From a virus, in IMG/VR virus record IMGVR_UViG_3300011114_000943, positions 1-50,718 of that record: DNA of 50,718 nt; one strand, written 5' to 3'. The notes below the pieces were generated by a model. The model made no database searches and was not told the DNA's origin. It saw nothing but the letters and a program-made list of their open reading frames with translations. Position numbers and translations under genes: made by a program. This document shows, piece by piece, positions 14,328-21,760 of this stretch (position 1 is its first letter; each line of letters opens with the position of its first letter).

Positions 14328-14407
14328 AGACTGAAGCAGCCGGCCCATCCCCGGGCGCCCGCGCCAGCCGGCCCTCCCAGTCTTCACCCTCCCCACGGCT
14401 TAGCCGT
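14328..14407 (+). other. Intergenic hairpins
   Basis: AGACTG (14328-14333) pairs with CAGTCT (14378-14383), with inner GCCGGCC blocks at 14339 and 14367. A separate ACGGC-TTA-GCCGT hairpin lies at 14395-14407, ten bases before the next ATG. The 5-3-5 layout matches the first hairpin of the elements at 8961 and 10146, but TCATCCACC is absent. Confidence 0.4.
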
Positions 14408-14416
14408 TGCTCTGGC

Positions 14417-14605
14417 ATGTCTGTGCCCGCATTCGCCGCCTACGACCTGTTCAACGTGACCACAGGAATCGCGCTGTACCGCACCTTCGCAACTCCCACT
14501 GAGATTCTCGCCGCCAATGACAACCTCCGCAACCGCGGCTGCCCCAGCCGGTACTACCCCGCCGGCACCTTCCACGCACCTTCGCTACACCATCCCACCC
14601 CCTAA
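14417..14605 (+). CDS. Hypothetical small protein
   Basis: 62 residues. The layout AAYDLFNVTTGIALYRTFAT, PTEILAANDNLRNRG and RYYPAGTF suggests a small alpha/beta fold. Its stop shares one base with the next start. Family not recognised. Confidence 0.6.
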   Translation: MSVPAFAAYDLFNVTTGIALYRTFATPTEILAANDNLRNRGCPSRYYPAGTFHAPSLHHPTP

Positions 14606-14991
14606 TGGCCACCCTTGACATCGACACCTACGTCGACCTAATCGAACGCTGCGAGCGCCACTACGCCGCCCAAGGCTTCGTTAAGTGGACCGACCTCGCC
14701 ACCGAGCTCGGCGTCTCCCGCCAGCTCATCCTCCAGAAGCTCCAGCGCGCCGTCTGCCACGGCCTGGTCAGCCCCGCCGACCTCGACCGCTTCCGCTCAA
14801 CCGCGGCGCGCACCCGGCTGGGCCGCACCAACGAGGACATCCGTCGCGCCAACGACCGCTTCCGCGTCCAACTAACGCTGACCTCCGACAACCACCAGTG
14901 GCTCCGCGCCCAAGTGCAAAGCCGCCCCGGCGTCACCACCGCCGACCTCATCAACGGCCTCATCACCCGAGCGCGCGAATCCGCTCTCTAG
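14605..14991 (+). CDS. Putative DNA-binding protein (HTH plus RHH-like)
   Basis: 128 residues. An HTH-like segment lies near residues 28-50 (WTDLATELGVSRQLILQKLQ). The C-terminal part (RFRVQLTLTSDNHQWLRAQV, then TTADLINGLITRARE) looks like a ribbon-helix-helix domain: a short beta strand followed by two helices. A protein with both would bind DNA as a dimer. It is likely a regulator within the operon; its targets are unknown. Confidence 0.55.
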   Translation: MATLDIDTYVDLIERCERHYAAQGFVKWTDLATELGVSRQLILQKLQRAVCHGLVSPADLDRFRSTAARTRLGRTNEDIRRANDRFRVQLTLTSDNHQWLRAQVQSRPGVTTADLINGLITRARESAL

Positions 14992-15015
14992 CTGCCCCCA
15001 TCCGCCTCCACCACC

Positions 15016-15183
15016 ATGCAACCCACCATCTGGACCTCCCTGGCCCGCTACTGCTCCGAGCTGGCCCCCGTCGTTGGCCCCCTACTGGCGGCCACCTCCG
15101 AACTCGCCCAGGCTGTCGACCGCGCCGCCCTCCCCTCCGCCTCCACCCGCAACCTCATCACCACCGAGCTCGACAGCGAATGA
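15016..15183 (+). CDS. Hypothetical small protein
   Basis: 55 residues from the ATG at 15016. One Ala/Leu-rich helix (PVVGPLLAATSELAQAVDRA) that is amphipathic rather than fully hydrophobic. ATGA overlap with the following gene supports that it is translated. No family recognised. Confidence 0.5.
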   Translation: MQPTIWTSLARYCSELAPVVGPLLAATSELAQAVDRAALPSASTRNLITTELDSE

Positions 15184-15422
15184 TCCACAGCGACCCGCTG
15201 ACCCTCCCCGACGAAGCCTTCCTCACCCGAGCTCGCGCCATGTGCGCCACCAAGGTGTCCCACCCCAACCGCCAGGCGGCCACCGCCGCCATGCGACGCG
15301 GCAGCTTCAACGGCACCCCCTACCGGTGCCCCATCTGCGACACCTGGCACACCACCACCTACGACCGAGCCCGGTCCAAACAATTCTCCCGCCGCCTATC
15401 GCGCCTTTTGCGCGACCCTTAG
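15180..15422 (+). CDS. Small protein with one zinc-knuckle-like motif
   Basis: 80 residues. Contains YRCPICDTWHTTT, a C-x2-C-x2-H arrangement typical of short metal-binding motifs in phage proteins, followed by a basic tail (RARSKQFSRRLSRLLRD) suited to nucleic acid binding. The N-terminal half is helical. Function unknown. Confidence 0.6.
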   Translation: MIHSDPLTLPDEAFLTRARAMCATKVSHPNRQAATAAMRRGSFNGTPYRCPICDTWHTTTYDRARSKQFSRRLSRLLRDP

Positions 15423-15449
15423 CTCTACTCCTACCCATGAGTCTCCACC

Positions 15450-15530
15450 ATGATTACCTTCTTCGTTATTTGGTTCTTACTTGCGGTCCTAGCGCTCGTT
15501 GTTAACTACTACATCCACCACAATGACTGA
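15450..15530 (+). CDS. Tiny single-pass membrane peptide
   Basis: 26 residues, ATG at 15450, stop at 15528-15530. After MIT comes an uninterrupted hydrophobic helix (FFVIWFLLAVLALVVNYY) ending in a polar IHHND tail. Another start at 15437 in a different frame yields no sensible product. Too short to assign; comparable in size to small photosystem or lysis-associated membrane peptides. Confidence 0.5.
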   Translation: MITFFVIWFLLAVLALVVNYYIHHND

Positions 15531-15547
15531 CCCCCTACCCCGCACCA

Positions 15548-15835
15548 ATGCCTAGCCCCCGCACCCCGGCACAACGAGGCCGCAACTACACCGTCAACAT
15601 CCGCATGAGCCGCGATGAAATAGAAGCTGCCCGCAAGCTAGGCAGCGGCAATGTCAGCATGGGGTTCAGGCAAGCCATCAGGTACGCCATGGACCGCGAC
15701 ATGGAGCCGATCAAACTCAGCAGCCTGCTGCGCTCTGCCGCAGTAATGGCACAAGACACCGAAGATCAGTGCAAGCAGCTCAAAGCTGACGCTGCCTACG
15801 CCCTAAAGAAACGACGCGCCATCGCCAATGCCTGA
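15548..15835 (+). CDS. RHH-like protein, paralogue 1
   Basis: 95 residues. YTVNIRMSRDEIEAARKLGS followed by GNVSMGFRQAIRYAMDR is a ribbon-helix-helix-like pattern (beta strand, helix, turn with G-N, helix). The stretch KLSSLLRSAAVMAQDTEDQ is shared with the next gene, which overlaps it by eight bases. The two are tandem paralogues and may form a heterodimeric or paired regulator. Confidence 0.55.
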   Translation: MPSPRTPAQRGRNYTVNIRMSRDEIEAARKLGSGNVSMGFRQAIRYAMDRDMEPIKLSSLLRSAAVMAQDTEDQCKQLKADAAYALKKRRAIANA

Positions 15836-16034
15836 CCGCTCTGTGTCTACGGCAGGGGCTAGATTAGCACCCCAGGATCGACTAATTGCACTTGAGTTGG
15901 GCAACGGCAACCTATCTCAAGGCATTCGATTTGCACTGAGGCTTGCTGCCAAGCAGCAGGCCAAAGCCGCAAAGTTAAGCACAATCCTCAAATCCGCTGC
16001 CGTAATGGCAGCCCGCATGGAGCAACAATCATGA
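15828..16034 (+). CDS. RHH-like protein, paralogue 2
   Basis: 68 residues, a shorter copy of the previous protein: LAPQDRLIALELGNGNLSQG, IRFALRLAAKQ and KLSTILKSAAVMAARMEQQ align with it. It lacks the N-terminal beta strand of paralogue 1, so it may not bind DNA alone. Codon use is somewhat less C-biased than further upstream. Confidence 0.55.
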   Translation: MPDRSVSTAGARLAPQDRLIALELGNGNLSQGIRFALRLAAKQQAKAAKLSTILKSAAVMAARMEQQS

Positions 16035-16213
16035 CTGATCACCCGATCACCCCACCGCCGGAGCTGGTTCAGGAATGGTGGGATAAAGTACCCGGCACCT
16101 TCACAAGTTTGGCAGATGAGACGCATCTTGCCACCCAAGCCGCCCAATGGGGCTATCAACAGGCTATTGAAGAGCTTGAAGCGTTCTTGAGGAAAGGTAA
16201 TGACGCAAACTGA
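16031..16213 (+). CDS. Hypothetical small protein
   Basis: 60 residues, starting by overlap with the previous stop. PPPELVQEWWDKVPGTFTSL and AAQWGYQQAIEELEAFLRKG make a helical, Trp-rich protein. The following HNH gene starts 14 bases before its end. No recognised family. Confidence 0.6.
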   Translation: MTDHPITPPPELVQEWWDKVPGTFTSLADETHLATQAAQWGYQQAIEELEAFLRKGNDAN

Positions 16214-16691
16214 ACTTGAGATGCTGCGTGAGTATCTCCAACTTGACCCCACAATTCCCAGTGGGCTTTGTTGGATTAAATCAACCAATGGTCGCATTAA
16301 GCCGGGACAGACAGCCGGTTCCCCAAACTCTGACGGTTACTACCAGTTTCGACTGCACCGCAAGCACTACAAATGTCATCGCGTGATCCTGCTGCTTAAC
16401 GAAGTGCATCCCCCAGGAGAAGGGGCCGAGGTCGATCACATTGATCGAAATCCTGCGAACAATCTGATCTCAAACTTGCGTTGGGTTGATCGAGCAGCAA
16501 ATGTGCGCAACTGCGGGGTGAAAGGCCAGATTCCCTGGCGTTACGTCTCTACTGCCTTTGGACGGCTCAAGTCTCAGTACGTTCACCCAGTAACCAAAAA
16601 AAAGATTCACGTTGGAACCTATGACAATGCGTATGAAGCTCACTGCCAAGCGCTCGCCCACCGCCTTGAAAATCACTGGATCAACCAATGA
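16200..16691 (+). CDS. HNH endonuclease (homing type)
   Basis: 163 residues. HNH core VDHIDRNPANNLISNLRWV with upstream KCHRVILLLNE, as in NUMOD/HNH phage endonucleases. The C-terminal part (KSQYVHPVTKKKIHVGTYDN, then AYEAHCQALAHRLENH) resembles a degenerate AP2-type DNA-binding region. Codon use is A+T-richer than the core phage genes. It is inserted inside the small-gene operon with overlaps at both ends, so neighbouring translation is preserved. Confidence 0.85.
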   Translation: MTQTELEMLREYLQLDPTIPSGLCWIKSTNGRIKPGQTAGSPNSDGYYQFRLHRKHYKCHRVILLLNEVHPPGEGAEVDHIDRNPANNLISNLRWVDRAANVRNCGVKGQIPWRYVSTAFGRLKSQYVHPVTKKKIHVGTYDNAYEAHCQALAHRLENHWINQ

Positions 16692-16933
16692 AAACCGTAA
16701 CTGAACTTGCTCAACAGATTGCCGACCAAGAGCTGGAGGCATGTGTGGAGTGGCTGGACCGTAACAGTCCTGTTATTGGTGGGTTCCACCTCCGCATTGA
16801 TCGCCGCCCCAAATTGCCAAGCTTAAAAGAGCAGGCGCTGGAAGCATTGAACTCGTTGTCTACACCTACTGGTCTAAAGACATCAAATCGCTTCGACACC
16901 ATCCGCCGCGCACTGGAGGCCCTCGATGACTGA
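16688..16933 (+). CDS. Hypothetical protein with recurrent C-terminal module
   Basis: 81 residues, ATGA start on the HNH stop. N-terminal helix VTELAQQIADQELEACVEWL; the C-terminus FDTIRRALEALDD recurs in the middle of the next protein, and the DNA coding for it is repeated there with few changes (16897-16930 against 17125-17158). The gene appears to have been assembled from shared blocks. Function unknown. Confidence 0.6.
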   Translation: MKTVTELAQQIADQELEACVEWLDRNSPVIGGFHLRIDRRPKLPSLKEQALEALNSLSTPTGLKTSNRFDTIRRALEALDD

Positions 16934-17513
16934 CCCCTACCGCGCCATGTGCGCTGAGCTGACCGAGTACGTTTCTCTGTTAGATGAACCGCCCCATGGC
17001 CTGGTGATCCGCGCCCGCGCCCTGCTGGCCGAGCCGGAGGCCGAGGGGCCGAGATTGAAGGCGAAGGCGCTTCACGAGCTTAACGATGTCTACAACAGAG
17101 ACAAAATTGAAGACTCTACTTACGACACCATCCGCCGCGCACTAGAGGCCCTTGATGACCGGCGGCGGGCGGCGCGGAGGTTGTCTAGTGACACCCGCGC
17201 CCAGCGCCTTGTGGACGAATTTGAGGAAGGCGCCTCTCTCGACTTTGGCAAAGGCTTCAGCTTCCGCCACGGCATCGCAGCTGTGTTGCGCCACCTCGTC
17301 GCCATCGAGACCGACCCTGAGAGCTGGGGTGCGGTTCCCGCCAATCGGCTGGATGCGCTAGCCGACGCTCTCACCGCTCCTACCCTGCTGGAACGCGCCA
17401 TGGCCGGCGACGCCACCGCCGCCAAGCAGTTCCTGCACGAGGCCGGATTCACCGACAAGCATGGCCAGTGGCTGCCGCAGTATCAACCTATTCCCGAGAC
17501 CACCAATGGCTGA
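16926..17513 (+). CDS. Hypothetical modular protein
   Basis: 195 residues. Begins MTDPYRAMCAELTEYVSLLD and RARALLAEPEAEGP, a pattern I associate with cyanobacterial and cyanophage accessory proteins. YDTIRRALEALDD in the middle is shared with the preceding gene. The C-terminal half ends with an ankyrin-like helix pair (LERAMAGDATAAKQFLHEAG). No activity can be assigned. Confidence 0.6.
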   Translation: MTDPYRAMCAELTEYVSLLDEPPHGLVIRARALLAEPEAEGPRLKAKALHELNDVYNRDKIEDSTYDTIRRALEALDDRRRAARRLSSDTRAQRLVDEFEEGASLDFGKGFSFRHGIAAVLRHLVAIETDPESWGAVPANRLDALADALTAPTLLERAMAGDATAAKQFLHEAGFTDKHGQWLPQYQPIPETTNG

Positions 17514-17691
17514 CCTATCCCCCGCCGCGCAGGCAGTGCTGGATGCCTACAACGAAGACCGGCCCGTTGGTGATTCTCTGCCGCGTAACGCTCTGGTCGA
17601 AGCCTTCCGCGCCTTAGCAGAGCGCATCAACGGTGCCGACGCCATCCGCCAGGATGTGCTTGACATCGCCGCCGAGCTGGAGGGCCAGTGA
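17506..17691 (+). CDS. SPAAQAVLDAY-type small protein, paralogue 1
   Basis: 61 residues from the ATG at 17506, just before the previous stop. LSPAAQAVLDAYNEDRPVGD, then LVEAFRALAERINGADAIRQ and DVLDIAAELEGQ. The last 30 residues are nearly identical to those of the protein at 18371-18598. Such short helical proteins occur repeatedly in picocyanobacterial mobile DNA as I recall; the role is unknown. Confidence 0.6.
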   Translation: MADLSPAAQAVLDAYNEDRPVGDSLPRNALVEAFRALAERINGADAIRQDVLDIAAELEGQ

Positions 17692-17921
17692 CTAGCCCCC
17701 ATATATTCCAATGGGAAGGAACCGACAACCCTAACGATCCGTCAGGTGTTGCCACTTTTAAATGCGACAGCCGCAATGTTTCGGCAATTTTTCACGATTT
17801 CGTTACAGCTTCTAAGTTGTCAGGCCTTATTGGTGCTGCTTACGAACGTGGCAAGCATGACGCCATCAACAAGGCAAAGCTAACTATTCCAAAACTTCTA
17901 GATGAGCAACGTTATGACTGA
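17688..17921 (+). CDS. Hypothetical protein
   Basis: 77 residues with a GTG start overlapping the previous stop. Beta-rich first half (FQWEGTDNPNDPSGVATFKC) and helical second half (LSGLIGAAYERGKHDAINKA). More A+T-rich than its neighbours. Family unknown. Confidence 0.55.
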   Translation: MTSPHIFQWEGTDNPNDPSGVATFKCDSRNVSAIFHDFVTASKLSGLIGAAYERGKHDAINKAKLTIPKLLDEQRYD

Positions 17922-17985
17922 CTACCAAACAACGTTGCTGTTTGCTGTTGCTGTTCTTGCCGTTGTTGCTTGGGCGACCCGATGA
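17914..17985 (+). CDS. Tiny single-pass membrane peptide
   Basis: 23 residues from the ATG at 17914. MTDYQT is followed by a hydrophobic helix (TLLFAVAVLAVVAWATR) and the stop. It overlaps the previous gene by eight bases and the next by ATGA, the same coupling used by proven genes in this operon, which supports its being real. Confidence 0.5.
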   Translation: MTDYQTTLLFAVAVLAVVAWATR

Positions 17986-18374
17986 CTGCTCGCCGCCAAA
18001 ACCCTAGCCAACTTCAAATCTGCCCCAAATTAGACACAGCCATGATTGACCCCACACCCCTTCACGCCAACCCACCTCTGTGGCTAGACAAAGATGAACT
18101 CAACGACCTACCCGACGCCTTTACCGACAAGCGCGAGCTGTGGGAGATGGTAGCGACCTGCACGCCACGCTCTTGCATATCAGCGCACTACAGCTCGCTA
18201 AGCTTGCGCGTCGTTGCTGACTTCATAGAGCACCGCATGGAGCAGGCGGCCGCCAACGGTCGGAAGTACCAGCCATGGCGCATCGTCAACGACCTGCGAG
18301 TCGCTGCGATTACAGCAGACTTTGCAATCGAGGACGGCAAGTGCCTGCCCCGGCAGCTCGGGGAAATGCAATGA
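17982..18374 (+). CDS. Hypothetical protein
   Basis: 130 residues from the ATGA at 17982. A second possible start is the ATG at 18042 (MIDPTPLHANPPLWLDKDEL). The C-terminal part is helical with conserved-looking Trp and Arg (YQPWRIVNDLRVAAITADFA). No family recognised. Confidence 0.6.
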   Translation: MTARRQNPSQLQICPKLDTAMIDPTPLHANPPLWLDKDELNDLPDAFTDKRELWEMVATCTPRSCISAHYSSLSLRVVADFIEHRMEQAAANGRKYQPWRIVNDLRVAAITADFAIEDGKCLPRQLGEMQ

Positions 18375-18598
18375 CCTCTCAGTTTGAACAGGGCCACAGC
18401 CCCGCAGTACGCGCAATCCTCAACGCATACCGCGACGCATCATGGGCACCCGACACTGAAGACCCCAATAAGCACCACAAGTGGTCCCACAAGGCCGGTT
18501 TAGCCGCCGCCTTCCGTGAGTTAGCCGTCCGCATCAACGGTGCCGACGCCATCCGCCAGGACGTACTGGACATCGCCGATGAGCTGGAGGACCAGTGA
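18371..18598 (+). CDS. SPAAQAVLDAY-type small protein, paralogue 2
   Basis: 75 residues from the ATGA at 18371. HSPAVRAILNAYRDASW corresponds to LSPAAQAVLDAYNEDRP of the protein at 17506, and RINGADAIRQDVLDIADELE is shared almost exactly. The DNA of this shared end (from about 18534) matches that at 17628 at most positions, indicating a recent duplication or gene conversion. Confidence 0.6.
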   Translation: MTSQFEQGHSPAVRAILNAYRDASWAPDTEDPNKHHKWSHKAGLAAAFRELAVRINGADAIRQDVLDIADELEDQ

Positions 18599-18939
18599 CT
18601 GCGCCCTACACCTACAAAATCAACCAAGTGTTGCGCGTCATCGACGGCGACACGATGGTCGTCAGCATCGACCTCGGCTTCAACCTTGCCTTGACCCAGA
18701 CCATCCGCGTCAAGGGCATAAACGCTCCAGAGACTCGCACTGCTAACACGCAGGAGAAAGTCCGAGGCCTGGCCGCCAAGGCTTTCGCCGAAACCTGGCT
18801 GCAAGGCAAGAGCCTGCTTATCAAAACCACCCGGGACGACAAGTACGGCCGGATGCTGGGCGACTTCATCTGCACCGAGACCGGCACCACCTTCGCCGAA
18901 GCCATGCTCGTGGCCAACCACGCCGGCGTCTACGAATGA
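18595..18939 (+). CDS. Staphylococcal nuclease-like (SNase/TNase) protein
   Basis: 114 residues, GTG start overlapping the previous stop. Core motifs: VLRVIDGDTMVVSIDLGF (catalytic Asp and metal site), IRVKGINAPETR (catalytic Arg and Glu), and KTTRDDKYGRMLGDF (DKYGR). All expected residues of the Ca-dependent OB-fold nuclease are present. No signal peptide is seen, so it should act in the cytoplasm, perhaps on host DNA or RNA. Confidence 0.85.
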   Translation: MTAPYTYKINQVLRVIDGDTMVVSIDLGFNLALTQTIRVKGINAPETRTANTQEKVRGLAAKAFAETWLQGKSLLIKTTRDDKYGRMLGDFICTETGTTFAEAMLVANHAGVYE

Positions 18940-19307
18940 CCCTTGAGCAGCTCACCCCCCTCCAGATCGCCAACGCCAGCCGCCCCACCAACTGCTCCAC
19001 TTGCGGCGCCCGCGAAGTCCGCGTCATCGAAACCCGGGCCAACAACCAGGCCATCCGCCGCCGCAAGCAGTGCCTCGCCTGCAAACACCGCGAGACCACC
19101 TACGAAATCAGCCAGGCGCAGTACAACCAACTCCAAACCCTCGACAAACTCCGCGCCGTCCTCCTAGGCACCGACACCCCTCCGCCCACCCCCAAGCTCA
19201 GCTGCTTCAACTGCACCCACTGGAGCCGCGGCAAATGTGCCATGGGCTTCCCCGAGGCCGGCGGCAGCTTCGCCACCGACTGCTCCTGCTACTCCTTGGG
19301 CGCCTAG
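18936..19307 (+). CDS. Protein with NrdR-like zinc ribbon and second Cys cluster
   Basis: 123 residues. CSTCGAREVRVIETRANN then IRRRKQCLACKHRETTYEI matches the NrdR zinc ribbon, including the RRR-x2-C-x2-C and TTYE parts. The ATP cone that senses nucleotides in NrdR is absent. A second cluster follows: CFNCTHWSRGKCAMGF and DCSCY. NrdR represses ribonucleotide reductase genes; a cone-less version could act as an unregulated or competing binder. It is the last gene before the packaging operon. Confidence 0.7.
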   Translation: MTLEQLTPLQIANASRPTNCSTCGAREVRVIETRANNQAIRRRKQCLACKHRETTYEISQAQYNQLQTLDKLRAVLLGTDTPPPTPKLSCFNCTHWSRGKCAMGFPEAGGSFATDCSCYSLGA

Positions 19308-19326
19308 TACTGCTGCACTAGCCCCC

Positions 19327-19357
19327 TTCAATTCACCCCGTACTTTTACCCTATACT
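19327..19357 (+). promoter_or_regulatory. Putative promoter of the structural operon
   Basis: TATACT at 19352-19357 is a near-consensus -10 box. The best -35 candidate, TTCAAT at 19327-19332, is 19 bases upstream and weak. The region is A+T-rich compared with the flanks and lies 28 bases before the terminase small subunit start. It may depend on the phage sigma factor or an activator. Confidence 0.45.
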
Positions 19358-19384
19358 CTGAACCTATAACACCCAAAACGCCCC

Positions 19385-19891
19385 GTGGTTGATCGCATCT
19401 ACGGCTCTGATGGCCTCAACGAACGCCAGCGCATTGCTGCCAACTACTTAGCGCGCGGCACCACCATCCGCGAAACAGCGCGCAAGATCGGCGTCAGCGA
19501 AAAATCCGTCTATTCCTGGCGCCAACGCACCGCCGTCCAACAGGCCATCGCCCGCATCCAGCAGGAGCTCCTCTCCGAGACCGGGGGGATGAACATCAGT
19601 ACTATTCCCGACGCCATCAAGCTCCTCGACTCCATCATCAACGACACCGAAGCGCGCAATACTGACCGCATCGCCGCCGCCCGCACCCTGATGAGCGGCG
19701 CCCAGGCCTACCAAGAGCGCAAGATCCTCGAGCGCCAAATCAACGACCTCGAGCGCCAACTCCTGCGCTTCACCGCTACGCAAAACGCCGCCACCAACGC
19801 CACCCCCATCGACCCCACCGAGGACGACGAACTACTCCTCGACGCCGCCGACGACGACTCGCTACTGCTGAACACTCTCGATTCCGATTGA
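19385..19891 (+). CDS. terS: Terminase small subunit
   Basis: 168 residues with a GTG start. An N-terminal HTH (LNERQRIAANYLARGTTIRE, TARKIGVSEKSVYSWRQR) is followed by a long helical/coiled-coil region (YQERKILERQINDLERQLLR) and a very acidic C-terminus. This is the layout of small terminases that bind the packaging site and assemble into a ring. Its place directly before the large terminase confirms the call. Confidence 0.85.
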   Translation: MVDRIYGSDGLNERQRIAANYLARGTTIRETARKIGVSEKSVYSWRQRTAVQQAIARIQQELLSETGGMNISTIPDAIKLLDSIINDTEARNTDRIAAARTLMSGAQAYQERKILERQINDLERQLLRFTATQNAATNATPIDPTEDDELLLDAADDDSLLLNTLDSD

Positions 19892-19900
19892 CCCGGCGCA

Positions 19901-21307
19901 ATGTCCTCTGTCTCTTCGCTCCGCCGCCGCGTCGAACGCCTCCAACTTGAACTCGCCCAGCGCCAAGCCCGCGCCGCCACCTACGAATCGCATGGCCCCA
20001 TCTCCACCCTGCCCATGGTGGACAACTGGCCCGCCTTTGCCCGACGCACCTGGATCCGCACCACCGGCACGGTCGCCCCTTTCGACCCCTACAGCTATCA
20101 GGTCGACCTGGTCAACTCGATCAACGCCCACCCCAATACGATCGTCAACAAGTCGCGGCAGCTTGGCATCTCCGAGACCGTCTGCTCCTACCTCCTCAAC
20201 CGCGCCCTCACCGAACGCGGCTTCGCCGCCGTCATCTTCAGCAAAACGCAGTCCGACGCCTCCGAGCTCGGCCGCCGCGTGCGCTCCATGGCCAACAGCC
20301 TGCGCGGCGAGCAGGTGCGCTACCTGACGGACTCCACCACGCAGCTCGCCTTCGAAGGGCGCGGCACGCTGTACTTCCTCCCTGCCTCATCGCGCGCGGC
20401 CCGCGGCATCCCCAGCTGCTCCGTCCTCTTCATGGACGAAGCCGCCTTCCTCGAGAGTGCCGCCGAGATCTACCGCGGCGCCATGCCCACGCTGTCCATG
20501 GTGGGCGAGGCCGCCAAGGTCATCGTCGTATCAACCCCGGACACCGAGCTCGACTGGTTCGGCCAGCTCTGGCACGCGGACGCCGGCGACTGGAACCGCG
20601 TAGCCGTCCACTACTCGCAGCACCCCATCTACGGCTGCGACCCCGACTGGGCGCGGCGCACCCGCGAGTCGCGCCGCATGACGATGGCGGCATGGAACTC
20701 CGAGTACGAGCTGCAGTTCGGTGCCACCGACACCCAGATCTATCCGAACGACCTGATAGTCCGGGCCGCTCGCGGCCACTGGCGAGAATGCGGCACGGTA
20801 GATCGCAGCTACGTCATCGGCATCGACCCCAACGCCGGGGGCGACGACTACTTCATAGCAATGGTGCTGGACATCACGCGGCAACCGTATGAGGTCGTAG
20901 GTATGTACCGCGAAAATGGTAAAAGTACCGATTACAGCTTGAAACATGTTAAAGCCTTAATAGAGGACTACATGCCACAACGCGTAATTGTAGAAAAGCA
21001 GGCGATGGGGTCCGTGATCGCCGAAGCGCTACAGCATGTGCTACCAAACTACGCCATCGAGACCTTCAATACTACCCGCTCCTCCAAAACCGTCGCCACC
21101 GACCGCATCCTCTACCTGCTCGAGCGCGACGAACTTGTCATCCCCTCCGGCATCATCTGTGACGAGCTCCGCGCCTTCCAGCACAAAGAAAGCGGTGAGC
21201 GCAAAGCTGCCGGCGGCGCACACGATGACTGCGTAATGGCGCTCGCCTTTGCCTGCTCCCTCATTCCGGAAACGCCAGCAATCGCCAGCTTCTTCGACAA
21301 CATCTAA
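19901..21307 (+). CDS. terL: Terminase large subunit
   Basis: 468 residues. ATPase: the Walker A-like loop near residue 82 reads NKSRQLGISETV, a deviant form without a GKT, as in several phage terminases; Walker B is VLFMDEAAF near 176-184; the coupling motif is IVVSTP. Nuclease domain: GIDPNAGGDDYF near 306, IVEKQAMG, and HDDCVMALA near 440 supply the RNase H-fold acidic residues. It packages DNA into the prohead through the portal. The HNH gene downstream lies on the other strand. Confidence 0.92.
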   Translation: MSSVSSLRRRVERLQLELAQRQARAATYESHGPISTLPMVDNWPAFARRTWIRTTGTVAPFDPYSYQVDLVNSINAHPNTIVNKSRQLGISETVCSYLLNRALTERGFAAVIFSKTQSDASELGRRVRSMANSLRGEQVRYLTDSTTQLAFEGRGTLYFLPASSRAARGIPSCSVLFMDEAAFLESAAEIYRGAMPTLSMVGEAAKVIVVSTPDTELDWFGQLWHADAGDWNRVAVHYSQHPIYGCDPDWARRTRESRRMTMAAWNSEYELQFGATDTQIYPNDLIVRAARGHWRECGTVDRSYVIGIDPNAGGDDYFIAMVLDITRQPYEVVGMYRENGKSTDYSLKHVKALIEDYMPQRVIVEKQAMGSVIAEALQHVLPNYAIETFNTTRSSKTVATDRILYLLERDELVIPSGIICDELRAFQHKESGERKAAGGAHDDCVMALAFACSLIPETPAIASFFDNI

Positions 21308-21370
21308 TCAGCGCGCTAAACTACCAGCAGTCCGAGCGCGCAAGTTCCGTGCCGCCTCGGGGAGCGCAGC

Positions 21371-21700
21371 TCAGGAGACCCCCAGCTCCTGAGCCGCTTC
21401 ACTGACCCAGAGCTGAATACTGGTCTCGCGGTGCGGGGACCACCAGCTCTGCTGCCTGTACCAGTGCAACCAATCCCGCTCGCTCCCCTTGGCGCGGTTG
21501 CACCCCGCGCAGCAGCACACCAGGTTGGCCCAATCACTGCGCCCCCCTCTACACCGAGGGCGGACATGATCCAGCGTGTCCCCCGGACTACCGCAGTAAG
21601 CGCACAGCGATCCCCAGCTATTGAGGATCGACTCGCGGAATCTTTGCTTGGCTTGTCGCTTGGTGCATAGGCGGGACTCATCGATGTGATGGTCAACCAT
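21371..21700 (-). CDS. HNH endonuclease inserted between terL and portal
   Basis: 109 residues on the minus strand, opposite to all neighbouring structural genes. SLCAYCGSPGDTLDHVRPRC then GRSDWANLVCCCAGCNRAKG has the D-H pair, Asn and two C-x2-C zinc pairs of HNH nucleases. A 9-bp stem, GCTCAGGAG with CTCCTGAGC (21369-21394), lies at its 3' end. Phages of the HK97 type often have an HNH protein needed for packaging next to the terminase, but those are normally co-oriented; here a homing or selfish role is as likely. Confidence 0.85.
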   Translation of the reverse strand: MVDHHIDESRLCTKRQAKQRFRESILNSWGSLCAYCGSPGDTLDHVRPRCRGGRSDWANLVCCCAGCNRAKGSERDWLHWYRQQSWWSPHRETSIQLWVSEAAQELGVS

Positions 21701-21760
21701 GCGTGGCAGCGCCGTTGCTCCAAACTACCGGTGCCGCCCGCTGCGCCCCGCGCAAACTCC

